A stretch of DNA of 7,854 nt from Candidatus Methanodesulfokora sp. (GTDB lineage Archaea > Korarchaeota > Korarchaeia > Korarchaeales > Korarchaeaceae), in assembly GCA_023269865.1 (NCBI GenBank), contig JAGDWR010000068.1, positions 1-7,854 of the forward strand, in the 5' to 3' direction. A program made the translations under genes and the position numbers. Below the pieces are notes generated by a model. It saw only the letters and a list, made by a program, of their open reading frames with translations, was not told the DNA's origin and ran no database searches. Positions 1 through 6,250 of this stretch are shown here, in pieces. Every line of letters begins with the position of its first letter. Positions within the stretch are counted from its first letter, which is position 1.

Positions 1-1196
1 TATCTCCTCAAATATATCTTGATCACATCTCTATGCTTAAGCTCTGTCTCCAAGGAGATTCTCTCCTTCGTTCTAGCGTTTACAGCAAAAGTAGCTTTTT
101 CTGCTATCTCGCTATGTATTCTCATCGCTAGATCAATGACTTTAGATCCTCTTGGCATTATAAAGGCATCTGGAAGGACATTTCCATCCTTATCACAGAA
201 TTTATTCTCATTTTCCACAGGAAAAACTACAACTGATCCTAAAACATCAAACACAGCCGATTCCAGTGTTTTCTGCACGCCTGTTGATCCATAAACATCT
301 AGTACTCTTTCTTCGATTAACTTCAGGGCTTTTCTTTGCGCATCCGTCAATTTTGACTCATCTATAATTGAGAAGCTGCTATCTCCTGGCTCATATCTTA
401 TCAATTTATTTCTCGCTGCCTTTTTGAGTATTAATTCAGCTTGAGATGAAACAGGAACAACAACCTCCTCAAGCTCCTTTTTAATTCTCTCGAAGTTCTC
501 CCCGGCTTGTGGTACATCTATTTTATTTGCAGCTACCAAAAAAGGCTTGGAGTTCCTCCTCAAACACTCCGAAAATCTGAGAATGTCCTCGCTCTTTCCC
601 TGAAGTATTTTCTTGGGATCCAATCCGCTCTCATCCATTGCCTTTTTTACGTCCTCAGGCTTGACTTCAAGGCCAGATAGGACATCTGAAAGCAATTTCT
701 CTGGTTTTTCACCCGACAGCATTCTTCTGGATACCTTCTCCAGATTTTTCCTCAGAACTCCAGCCATCCAGAGGGTGAACTCCTCCTTCACTATCTGGAC
801 ATCCCTAACGGGATCGTGAGTTCCTGGGGGAACTGGCTTACCTTCATCATCAGTTGATCCTGCAGCATCCACAACTATTATATTTGCATCGCTTTTCCTG
901 AGATCGTCAAGAAACTGATTTCCCAACCCCCTTCCTTGATGTGCTCCTGGAACAAGACCTGCCACATCCATGAGCTTTACAGGAACGAACCTGTTTATTC
1001 CGTTGCACCAACCGTATTTGGGATCGCACCTTACATTTAGCTCTGTGCAAACAGATCTAACTCTCACGTATCCAATGCCCTCATTCGGCTTTATCGTAAC
1101 AAAAGGTCTATCTCCTATCTCAACTTCTGACATAGTAGCGGCTGAGAAAAAAGTGCTTTTTCCCACATTCGTCTTTCCAACAATTCCTAGGAGCAT
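1..1196 (-). CDS. ychF: Archaeal YchF/OLA1-family P-loop NTPase (3' end cut at window edge)
   Basis: Translated from the reverse strand, 398 codons are visible, followed by TA at the window edge, which is probably the first two bases of a TAA/TAG stop because the TGS domain already looks finished. The start is ATG at 1196; the nearest upstream in-frame stop is a TAA with no ATG, GTG or TTG between. Visible motifs are a Walker A GKTNVGKS (residues 7-14), a G3 motif DVAGLVPGAHQGRGLG (77-92), NKID (224-227), the archaeal insert with CDPKYGWCNG (57-66), and a C-terminal TGS domain from about 323. YchF/OLA1 proteins are cytosolic ribosome-associated NTPases of the Obg-related group (COG0012); their exact role in archaea is not settled. 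Family members usually read GKPNVGKS, so Thr9 is a small departure. It is divergently oriented from the ribosomal/exosome cluster. The family call is secure; nucleotide preference cannot be judged here. Confidence 0.95.
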   Translation of the reverse strand, partial: MLLGIVGKTNVGKSTFFSAATMSEVEIGDRPFVTIKPNEGIGYVRVRSVCTELNVRCDPKYGWCNGINRFVPVKLMDVAGLVPGAHQGRGLGNQFLDDLRKSDANIIVVDAAGSTDDEGKPVPPGTHDPVRDVQIVKEEFTLWMAGVLRKNLEKVSRRMLSGEKPEKLLSDVLSGLEVKPEDVKKAMDESGLDPKKILQGKSEDILRFSECLRRNSKPFLVAANKIDVPQAGENFERIKKELEEVVVPVSSQAELILKKAARNKLIRYEPGDSSFSIIDESKLTDAQRKALKLIEERVLDVYGSTGVQKTLESAVFDVLGSVVVFPVENENKFCDKDGNVLPDAFIMPRGSKVIDLAMRIHSEIAEKATFAVNARTKERISLETELKHRDVIKIYLRR

Positions 1197-1216
1197 CAGG
1201 GTAAGAACAGCTCTTC

Positions 1217-1224
1217 CTTTTATA
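1217..1224 (-). promoter_or_regulatory. TATA box of ychF, implying a leaderless transcript
   Basis: On the minus strand these bases read TATAAAAG. The centre lies about 25 bases upstream of the ychF ATG at 1196. Archaeal transcription normally starts about 25 bases after the TATA centre, so the transcript should begin at or next to the start codon. No good Shine-Dalgarno precedes that ATG, which fits leaderless translation. The position of the transcript start is inferred. Confidence 0.6.
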
Positions 1225-1247
1225 CTTTATGTGCAAAATTACATAAC

Positions 1248-1256
1248 TTAAAAAGT
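1248..1256 (+). promoter_or_regulatory. Candidate TATA box for the rpl15e operon
   Basis: The A/T-rich stretch TTAAAAAG lies about 30 bases before the rpl15e start and would place the transcript start near 1276-1279, giving a very short leader. A second A/T stretch (TTTTAAAG, 1261-1268) is too close to the gene to be the better candidate. With the TATAAAAG box on the other strand this makes a compact divergent promoter. Confidence 0.45.
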
Positions 1257-1274
1257 TAGGTTTTAAAGTTCATT

Positions 1275-1281
1275 GAGGAAG
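1275..1281 (+). promoter_or_regulatory. Ribosome-binding site of rpl15e
   Basis: GAGGAAG precedes two consecutive TTG codons at 1283 and 1286. From the GAGG core the gaps are 4 and 7 bases, so the second TTG (protein starting M-S-K-V-K) has the more usual spacing. If the transcript starts near 1277, part of this motif may lie outside the mRNA. Confidence 0.5.
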
Positions 1282-1285
1282 CTTG

Positions 1286-1888
1286 TTGAGCAAGGTGAAG
1301 AAATTGCCAGCAAGGTTCTATGAGATGTACATATGGAGAAATAGAAAGAAGGATCCAGAACTAGTGAAACTCTGGAGAGCGAGACTGGTGGAATGGAGGA
1401 GACAACCAGCTGTTGTCAGAGTGGATAAACCCACTAGATTGGACAGGGCAAGAGCTCTTGGATATAAAGCGAAACAGGGCATCATAGTTGTAAGGGTCAG
1501 GGTAAGGAGAGGAGGAAGGAGAAAGCCGAGACCTAGGGCAGGGAGAAAGCCTGCAGGAATGGGAGTAGAAAAACTCACACCAGCAAAAAGCATAAGGCTT
1601 ATAGCAGAGGAAAGAGCTGCTAGAAAGTTTCCAAATATGGAGGTTCTGAACTCATACTATGTGGCTGAAGATGGGAAGTACTTCTGGTATGAGGTCATAA
1701 TGGTCGATCCGCATAATCCAGCTGTGAAATCAGATAAGGATCTAAACTGGCTTCTTAATCCAGCCAACAAGAGAAGAGTTTTCAGGGGACTGACAAGTGC
1801 TGGAAAGAAAATGAGAGGCCTTAGAAAAAGCCGTGGAATACCATCTCACGTTAAAAGATTGAAAAGGAAGAGAAGGAGTAAACTTTGA
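1286..1888 (+). CDS. rpl15e: Large-subunit ribosomal protein L15e
   Basis: A 200-residue, strongly basic protein of the archaeal/eukaryotic L15e family, a 23S rRNA-binding component of the 50S subunit. Recognisable blocks are the N-terminal [20 protein letters not shown] region (residues 11-30), the [34 protein letters not shown] core (51-84), and the C-terminal [17 protein letters not shown] region, ending in a KRLKRKRR tail. The TTG at 1286 is preferred over the adjacent TTG at 1283 because it sits 7 bases after GAGG; the choice adds or removes one residue only. It leads the plus-strand cluster, and its TGA stop overlaps the ATG of the next gene by one base (TGATG), implying coupled translation. 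Length and sequence are ordinary for the family. Confidence 0.97.
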   Translation: MSKVKKLPARFYEMYIWRNRKKDPELVKLWRARLVEWRRQPAVVRVDKPTRLDRARALGYKAKQGIIVVRVRVRRGGRRKPRPRAGRKPAGMGVEKLTPAKSIRLIAEERAARKFPNMEVLNSYYVAEDGKYFWYEVIMVDPHNPAVKSDKDLNWLLNPANKRRVFRGLTSAGKKMRGLRKSRGIPSHVKRLKRKRRSKL

Positions 1889-2328
1889 TGGGCCTTAAGG
1901 TGAAAAAACTGGAGATAGATTTTCTCACCTATCCGACGGAGAAAGTGGACATAGCTCAGACTATCGTGAGAAATCTGATTGAGGAGGACAGAGATTTTAC
2001 AGTGATGAAAGTGCATTCAGATCGCGGTTTCACCATAAGGAGGATTCTGCTTTCCATAGAGGGTGATGAAGCTGAAAATAAATGGAATTCTATAAAAAAT
2101 AGGATGGGAAGACCCGTGATAGAGGAAATAGCAAGCTCTTTAGACAAAAGCTTAGAGGGAGCCAAATTACATATAAGGCTTGACAAACAGGAGTTGCTGT
2201 TCAACAGAATCTCCCTGTTCAAAGGAGGATACGGAGGGGCCGTTAAACTTATAGTCTACTACTTTAAACCATACTCAGCTAAAGATATTCTCCCGAAGGT
2301 GCTAGATGATCTCCTTGCCGCAAAATAA
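1888..2328 (+). CDS. Predicted RNA-binding protein, COG1325 family (putative exosome-associated)
   Basis: A 146-residue protein matching the archaeal COG1325/PF01877 family by overall pattern: an N-terminal strand LKVKKLEIDFLTYPTE (residues 3-18), a central FTVMKVHSDRG segment (38-47), and a diagnostic LHIRLDKQELLFNRISLF segment (94-111) followed by a beta-rich C-terminus. The family is predicted to be RNA-binding, with a fold resembling ribosomal protein L5, and has been proposed as an exosome subunit mainly from gene neighbourhood; no biochemical role is firmly established. ATG at 1888 is chosen over TTG at 1885 because it has AAGGAG at 1873-1878 and makes the TGATG overlap with rpl15e. The 3' end overlaps rpp30 by 23 bases. 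Placement between L15e and two RNase P proteins suggests work on rRNA or tRNA precursors, an inference only. Confidence 0.85.
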   Translation: MGLKVKKLEIDFLTYPTEKVDIAQTIVRNLIEEDRDFTVMKVHSDRGFTIRRILLSIEGDEAENKWNSIKNRMGRPVIEEIASSLDKSLEGAKLHIRLDKQELLFNRISLFKGGYGGAVKLIVYYFKPYSAKDILPKVLDDLLAAK

Positions 2329-2977
2329 ATTCACTGATTTAAAGTTTGCTGATGCTCCCAGTTACAAAAAGGACCTTGAGAGAGCTAGAATAGTTGGACT
2401 TGCTGCCATAGGTGTGATCATATCATCTAAGGAGGATCTGAGGGAGGTACTATCTCATAATGGGATTAAGATTATTACAACAGCAGAAGTGGATACATCT
2501 GAGAGCAAATGGATGCAAACTGCCAGGAAGCTTAGGCCTATAGTAGATTACCTCTCAGTCACCCCTCACTCTTTGATGGACTGCAGGGAGGCATCAAAAG
2601 CGAAGATAATAGATTCTATTGTGATAAAAACGCCAGAGATGATATTCGATGATGTTTGTGCAACTTATCTTGATGAAAAGAAAGGTTTTTTGGAGGTATC
2701 TCTTTTAGATCTACTTCTGATGGCGAAAAAGGGTATGAGCCTTGGAAATATAAGGAAGGAAGTTGAAATAGCCTTCTTCAGAAAGATCCCTGTAATAGTA
2801 ACTAGGATGAGGTCACCCAGCGGGCACATTCTCGATAAAATTTCCTCTTACTCGGTAGCATACGCATTATTAGGGGGTAATGTGGACAGATGGATCTGTT
2901 CAGTGAGTTCTTATCCATATCATGCCGTGGAGAGAAGGAGTCTGTTGAACAGGGGCGTGAAAAAAGTTGAAGCCTAA
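2306..2977 (+). CDS. rnp3: Ribonuclease P protein component 3 (Rpp30)
   Basis: A 223-residue protein of the archaeal Rnp3/Rpp30 family, a TIM-barrel protein that binds the RNase P RNA and, with Pop5, supports catalysis of tRNA 5'-leader removal. Family-like segments are the N-terminal FTDLKFA strand (residues 9-15), alternating hydrophobic strands such as GLAAIGVIIS (31-40) and VDYLSVTP (80-87), the KGFLEVSLLDLL strand (126-137), PVIVTRMRSPSG (162-173) and the final LLNRGVKKVEA. ATG at 2306 is preceded by AAGGTG (2296-2301), which supports this start inside the end of the previous gene. A later in-frame TTG at 2315 would shorten the protein by only three residues. It overlaps pop5 by 11 bases, so both RNase P partners are translated from adjacent coupled frames. 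Confidence 0.92.
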   Translation: MISLPQNKFTDLKFADAPSYKKDLERARIVGLAAIGVIISSKEDLREVLSHNGIKIITTAEVDTSESKWMQTARKLRPIVDYLSVTPHSLMDCREASKAKIIDSIVIKTPEMIFDDVCATYLDEKKGFLEVSLLDLLLMAKKGMSLGNIRKEVEIAFFRKIPVIVTRMRSPSGHILDKISSYSVAYALLGGNVDRWICSVSSYPYHAVERRSLLNRGVKKVEA

Positions 2978-3302
2978 GATACCAATAGGAGTAAAAGATA
3001 GAAGGAGGTACGTTCTCTTCAGGGTAGAGCCTGGGTTTCAAGGGGATTTGTCCGATCTTCTGAGAAAGGCTAGAAGCAGAATGTATGGCGTTATATGCGG
3101 CTCGACCATTCCCTTTAAAGTTGTGTTTTTCGATGGATCTCATGGTATTATAAAATGTACTAATAAATCATATAATAATGTGATCTTTCTTCTTGTAACA
3201 AGCTTACCGGAGGCTCAGGGGTATCTAAGGATACTCTCCGTTTCAGGCTCTCTGAGAAAGATAAGAGAAGTACTGAAGGGGGAAGGGAAAAACCTAATAT
3301 AA
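2967..3302 (+). CDS. rnp2: Ribonuclease P protein component 2 (Pop5)
   Basis: A 111-residue protein of the Pop5/Rnp2 family, which pairs with Rpp30 on the catalytic domain of RNase P RNA. Supporting segments are RRYVLFRV (residues 13-20), the helix DLSDLLRKARSRMYG (27-41), the strand pair GIIKCTNKSYNNVIFLLV (60-77) and RILSVSGSLRKIREVL (88-103), in the order expected of the family. TTG at 2967 is taken as start because GGGGCGTGA (2951-2959) lies a suitable distance upstream and no in-frame ATG occurs before the conserved core. It overlaps the end of rpp30. With Rpp30 beside it, the organism should have an RNA-based RNase P rather than relying only on a protein-only enzyme. The first plus-strand gene group ends with this gene. 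Confidence 0.9.
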   Translation: MKPKIPIGVKDRRRYVLFRVEPGFQGDLSDLLRKARSRMYGVICGSTIPFKVVFFDGSHGIIKCTNKSYNNVIFLLVTSLPEAQGYLRILSVSGSLRKIREVLKGEGKNLI

Positions 3303-3310
3303 TATAATAT
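3296..3310. repeat. Three tandem copies of AATAT
   Basis: AATAT is repeated exactly three times, spanning the pop5 stop codon, followed by TTTT. It is too short to be a recognised repeat class. It could assist termination of the upstream transcript or simply be low-melting spacer DNA before the psmA promoter. Confidence 0.5.
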
Positions 3311-3319
3311 TTTAACTGA

Positions 3320-3343
3320 TTTATAAAGCAAACTCTTTATAAG
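3320..3343 (+). promoter_or_regulatory. Internal promoter upstream of psmA (two TATA candidates)
   Basis: The 72-base gap between pop5 and psmA is the longest in the plus-strand cluster and holds two TATA-like boxes, TTTATAAAG (3320-3328) and TTTATAAG (3336-3343). The first would start a transcript near 3350 and leave about 25 bases of leader containing the AGGTGG motif; the second would start it near 3366 and cut into that motif, so the first fits better. Start points are inferred. Confidence 0.55.
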
Positions 3344-3374
3344 CCCTCTCAGACAACAGAAGATAGGTGGGAAG

Positions 3375-4106
3375 TTGGTATTTCCACAACTTTCACGGGG
3401 ATATGATCGGGCTATAACGGTATTCAGTCCAGATGGCAGGCTTCTCCAGGTGGAATACGCTCTGGCTGCAACAAAAAGAGCAGCATTAGCACTAGGAGTT
3501 AAATCCAAGGAGGGCGTAGTGCTCCTTGCTGTGAAGAAATATGTCTCGCCCTTGGCTGAACCACCAACGAAGATACATCAAATAGATAAGCACATAGGAG
3601 CTATTCCCGCAGGACTTGTTGGAGATGGTTTAATGCTTATAGATAGAAGCAGGCAGGAGGCACAATACAACAAGCTTATATACGGAGAACCCATAACAGT
3701 GAAGAATCTAGCAAAAAGAATAGCTATGTTTAAGCAGCAGTACACTCAATATGCTGGTCTAAGGCCTTTTGGCGTCATGATGATATTTGGAGGCGTTGAT
3801 GATCAACCAGAGCTTTACATAACTCATCCTGGAGGAGCTTTTTACAGTTATGAGGCTTATGCAGCTGGCATGAACTCGGATAAGGTAAATGATTATCTCA
3901 GAGATGGATATAAGCCGGATATGTCGCTCGAAGATGCTCTAGTTCTTGCTATATCTGCAGCAGCAAAAGGGCAAGAGGAGCCGATAAATGAGAACACAGT
4001 TGAGGTGGCTGTCATAGATACAAAAACCAAGGAATTTCGGCTCCTAACAAAAGAGGAGATACAGAGGATAATGAGCAAGCTTCCAAAGGAGGAGAAACCC
4101 TCCTAA
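3375..4106 (+). CDS. psmA: Proteasome alpha subunit (20S core)
   Basis: A 243-residue alpha-type subunit, forming the outer heptameric rings of the cytosolic 20S proteasome and gating entry to the beta-subunit chamber. The N-terminal gate and signature read RGYDRAITVFSPDGRLLQVEYA (residues 8-29). Lys66 in the PPTKIHQID segment lies at the position of the lysine that binds the HbYX tails of activating ATPases in Thermoplasma. GLVGDGLMLIDRSRQEAQ, QQYTQYAGLRPFGVMMIFGG and the ITHPGGAFYSYEAYAAG block are typical. There is no N-terminal catalytic threonine, as expected for alpha. TTG at 3375 is supported by AGGTGG (3365-3370). No beta subunit is present in the window. It leads the second group of genes, with its own likely promoter, and its stop is 12 bases before SBDS. 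Confidence 0.97.
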   Translation: MVFPQLSRGYDRAITVFSPDGRLLQVEYALAATKRAALALGVKSKEGVVLLAVKKYVSPLAEPPTKIHQIDKHIGAIPAGLVGDGLMLIDRSRQEAQYNKLIYGEPITVKNLAKRIAMFKQQYTQYAGLRPFGVMMIFGGVDDQPELYITHPGGAFYSYEAYAAGMNSDKVNDYLRDGYKPDMSLEDALVLAISAAAKGQEEPINENTVEVAVIDTKTKEFRLLTKEEIQRIMSKLPKEEKPS

Positions 4107-4113
4107 GAGGAGG
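4087..4113 (+). promoter_or_regulatory. Two mutually exclusive hairpins at the psmA stop / SBDS ribosome-binding site
   Basis: CCTCCT (4099-4104) is flanked by AGGAGG at 4087-4092 and AGGAGG at 4108-4113. It can form six base pairs with the left copy (six-base loop) or with the right copy (three-base loop), but not both at once. The right copy is the SBDS Shine-Dalgarno, and the psmA TAA (4104-4106) sits at the junction. Pairings are read directly from the sequence; a regulatory role is inferred. Confidence 0.45.
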
Positions 4114-4118
4114 ATAAT

Positions 4119-4793
4119 ATGGCTGAAACAGTGCTTGCTAGGCTTGAAAAAGGAGGAAAAAAATTTGAAATAGTGGTAAATGCAGATAAAGCATATCAAC
4201 TCCTTGAGGGGAAGAAGATCCCGATAAGTGATGTAATAGCCATAGAGGAGGTATTTACTGACTTTAGAAAAGGGCAGAAGGCTACAAAATCAGATCTAAA
4301 CTCAGTTTTCGGTACTACGGATATAAATAAAATAGCTGAGATAATAATAAAGGAAGGAGAGGTTCAGATAACTGCTGAGAGGAGGAAGAAACTCCAGGAG
4401 GAGAAAATAAATTGGATAGCAAGCTATATACAGAAGAACTATGTTGATCCAAACACGAATGCACCTCACTCTCTTCAAAGAATAATAAATGCAATAAAAG
4501 AATCTAAAGCAAGGATAGATCCATTCAAGGAGCCAGAAAGGCAAGTTAAAGATGTAGTTGAGCAGATAAGAAAGTATCTTCCATTAAAAAGCTCGAAAGC
4601 AGTAATAAAAGTTGTGGTGCCAGCTGCAAGCTGGTCAGAGGTCAGAAGTTTCCTTAAGGGTCAAGGAGATATACTATCCGAGAAATGGTCTGAAGATGGA
4701 TCAACTGTGAGTTTTCAGGTTGAGATTCCTGTTGGAGCCCAGATGCTCATAACAGAGAGAATTGGGAAAATAGGGGGGAGAGTAGAGCTTTGA
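4119..4793 (+). CDS. sdo1: SBDS-family ribosome maturation protein
   Basis: A 224-residue archaeal SBDS/Sdo1 orthologue. In eukaryotes SBDS works with a GTPase to release an anti-association factor from the nascent large subunit; archaeal proteins bind the 50S subunit and are presumed to have a related role. Domain layout fits: an N-terminal FYSH domain (about residues 1-90, with VLARLEKGGKKFEIVV and KGQKATKSDL), a central helical domain (about 95-155, with the characteristic VDPNTNAPHSLQRIINAIKE at 109-128), and a C-terminal ferredoxin-like domain (about 160-224, with VVVPAASW and GGRVEL). The ATG is 5 bases after GAGGAGG (4107-4113). Its last four bases overlap the TTG of rrp4. SBDS next to exosome genes is a well-known archaeal arrangement and was an early clue to its RNA/ribosome role. 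Confidence 0.96.
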   Translation: MAETVLARLEKGGKKFEIVVNADKAYQLLEGKKIPISDVIAIEEVFTDFRKGQKATKSDLNSVFGTTDINKIAEIIIKEGEVQITAERRKKLQEEKINWIASYIQKNYVDPNTNAPHSLQRIINAIKESKARIDPFKEPERQVKDVVEQIRKYLPLKSSKAVIKVVVPAASWSEVRSFLKGQGDILSEKWSEDGSTVSFQVEIPVGAQMLITERIGKIGGRVEL

Positions 4794-5464
4794 ACAAACC
4801 TGAAGTCTATGTGAAGGATAGAGAAATTGTGATTCCTGGGCAGAAGATGGCGAGGGGCATGACACCAGGAGACAACGTATATGTTGACAAAGATGGTTTT
4901 TTGAGGTCCTCTCTTCTAGGTCTGGCATCTTTAGAGGGAAATAAAGTCGATGTAATCCCTCTTGCATCAACTTACATCCCCAAGGTGAACGATCTTGTTG
5001 TTGGAAAGATTGAGAAGATATCCGGAGGAACTATACTTGTCAACATAAATTCTCCATTTACTGCAGTAATAATTCCACCCAGAAATAACAAAAATCTAGG
5101 GCTTGAGGTGGGGGATGTTGTGTTGGCTAAAGTGAAGGCATTCGATGGGATGTCAAGTCCACTCCTTACACTGGAATATGAGGGTCTGGGCAAGATCTCT
5201 GGCTGTGTTTTGTTGGAAATAGATCCAGCTAAGGTACCAAGAGTTATAGGAAGAAGAGGATCTATGCTAAACATACTCTCAAGTAAGACCGGAAGCGAGA
5301 TATTAGTTGCCCAGAATGGATTTGTCGTAGTAAAACCAAGGGATCACAAGAGCCTCATGGCGATAATGAAAGCACTCAATATTATACAGGAGGAGTCCCA
5401 TATATCAGGCCTGAGCGATAGGATATCCAGATTATTAGATACAATTTTGTCGGGTGGTTCTTGA
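4790..5464 (+). CDS. rrp4: Exosome complex RNA-binding subunit Rrp4
   Basis: A 224-residue Rrp4-type cap protein. In the archaeal exosome, Rrp4 (and/or Csl4) sits as a trimer on the Rrp41/Rrp42 ring and feeds RNA to its pore. Domains in order are an N-terminal region with DREIVIPGQKMARG (residues 10-23), an S1 domain (about 65-130, beginning NDLVVGKIEKISGGTILVNI), and a KH domain (about 138-205) carrying the GxxG loop as GRRG (154-157) in VPRVIGRRGSML. Presence of KH rather than a zinc ribbon separates it from Csl4. The start is TTG at 4790, overlapping the SBDS stop by four bases, with GGGGGAG at 4773-4779 upstream. Its stop overlaps the rrp41 ATG by one base. Length and motifs are normal for the family. 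Confidence 0.96.
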   Translation: MNKPEVYVKDREIVIPGQKMARGMTPGDNVYVDKDGFLRSSLLGLASLEGNKVDVIPLASTYIPKVNDLVVGKIEKISGGTILVNINSPFTAVIIPPRNNKNLGLEVGDVVLAKVKAFDGMSSPLLTLEYEGLGKISGCVLLEIDPAKVPRVIGRRGSMLNILSSKTGSEILVAQNGFVVVKPRDHKSLMAIMKALNIIQEESHISGLSDRISRLLDTILSGGS

Positions 5465-6225
5465 TGTTGTATGTAGAGAAAAAACCCGAGAAGCTGATAG
5501 ATGAAAATGGTCTCAGGACGGATGGAAGAAGACCCAGAGAGATGAGACCAATAAAAATGGAAGTTGGTGTGCTTGATAGAGCTGATGGCTCTGCTTTAGT
5601 TGAATGGGGAGGAAACAGAATATTAGCAGCCATATTCGGACCAAGAGAAGTGCATCCAAAACACATGGCTCTTCCGGATAGGGCCTTGGTTAGAGTCAGG
5701 TACAACATGGCTCCATTTTCCACGCCGGAGAGGAGAAAACCTGGGCCAGATAGAAGGAGCATTGAGCTGTCAAAAGTGATAAGAAATGCATTAGAGCAAG
5801 CTATTTTTGTCGAGAAGTACCCAGGAGCAGCGATAGATATATTCGTAGAGGTTCTCAGATCAGACGCTGGAACTAGAGTAGCTGGAATAACCGCTGCTTC
5901 TTTAGCATTAGCAGAAGCTGGAATAGCAATGAAAGGACTTGTTGCTGCTTGTTCCATAGGAAAAATAGGCGATGTTATCGTAGTAGATCCCGGACATGAT
6001 GAGGATATGTGGGGTGATGCTGATATGCCCATAGCTGTCATGTTCGAGGACAGACTGATAACCTTATTGCAAATGGACGGCCCAATGGATGAATCCCAGT
6101 TTAGCGAAGCGTTATCTCTCGGTATGTCCTGCTGTGAGCTTATATATGAGCTACAAAAAGAGGCTCTGAGGAGGCCCTTTGTATTTGTTGAGAGGAAGGT
6201 TGTGGGAGGGGATCAAACTGTATGA
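5464..6225 (+). CDS. rrp41: Exosome complex exonuclease subunit Rrp41
   Basis: A 253-residue RNase PH-fold subunit, the catalytically active partner in the archaeal exosome: with Rrp42 it makes a hexameric ring that phosphorolytically degrades RNA 3' to 5' and can add A-rich tails. Motifs are GLRTDGRRPREMRPI (residues 16-30), LVEWGGNRILAAIFGPREVHP (45-65), the RRSIELSKVIRNALE helix (97-111), a phosphate-binding-type SDAGTRVAGITAASLALA (133-150), and DADMPIAVM (185-193), where Asp187 corresponds to the catalytic aspartate of this subunit type. ATG at 5464 is preferred to TTG at 5461 because it gives a TGATG overlap with rrp4 and sits 6 bases after GGGTGG (5452-5457). The stop region contains an ATGA overlap discussed at rrp42. 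No catalytic residue appears to be missing. Confidence 0.96.
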   Translation: MLYVEKKPEKLIDENGLRTDGRRPREMRPIKMEVGVLDRADGSALVEWGGNRILAAIFGPREVHPKHMALPDRALVRVRYNMAPFSTPERRKPGPDRRSIELSKVIRNALEQAIFVEKYPGAAIDIFVEVLRSDAGTRVAGITAASLALAEAGIAMKGLVAACSIGKIGDVIVVDPGHDEDMWGDADMPIAVMFEDRLITLLQMDGPMDESQFSEALSLGMSCCELIYELQKEALRRPFVFVERKVVGGDQTV

Positions 6226-6239
6226 AGAAGAAAGCATAG
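6204..6239 (+). other. Strong Shine-Dalgarno plus five-codon frame ATG..TAG ahead of rrp42
   Basis: GGGAGGGGA (6204-6212) is followed about 9 bases later by an ATG at 6222 that overlaps the rrp41 TGA as ATGA, the standard layout of a coupled start. That ATG encodes only M-K-K-K-A before TAG (6237-6239). The rrp42 frame runs through the same bases in a different phase. This may be an indel (natural or from sequencing) at the true rrp42 start, or a short reinitiation frame. Confidence 0.6.
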
Positions 6240-6250
6240 GCTCATCTCTG

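Noticed and set aside
19..1251. Plus-strand open frames of 68-93 codons at 19-294, 613-819 and 970-1251
   Set aside because: They lie opposite the ychF gene or its promoter, whose minus-strand translation is unmistakable; their own sequences are Ser/Phe/Leu-rich shadows.
1885..1887. TTG at 1885 as the start of the COG1325 gene
   Set aside because: The adjacent ATG at 1888 gives the TGATG overlap and better spacing to AAGGAG; the same reasoning favours ATG 5464 over TTG 5461 for rrp41.
2063..2075. GTGATGA followed by CTGA, resembling boxes of a C/D guide RNA
   Set aside because: The two boxes are only two bases apart, no usable second pair of boxes follows at the expected spacing, and the site lies within the conserved COG1325 coding sequence.
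5382..6041. A 219-codon open frame on the minus strand opposite the end of rrp4 and much of rrp41
   Set aside because: It mirrors well-recognised coding sequence, has a serine/proline/isoleucine-rich composition typical of antisense frames, and resembles no protein family I know.
6179..6181. TTG at 6179 as the start of rrp42
   Set aside because: It would overlap rrp41 by 47 bases and add 24 residues with no family resemblance; the ribosome-binding site GGGAGGGGA lies downstream of it.
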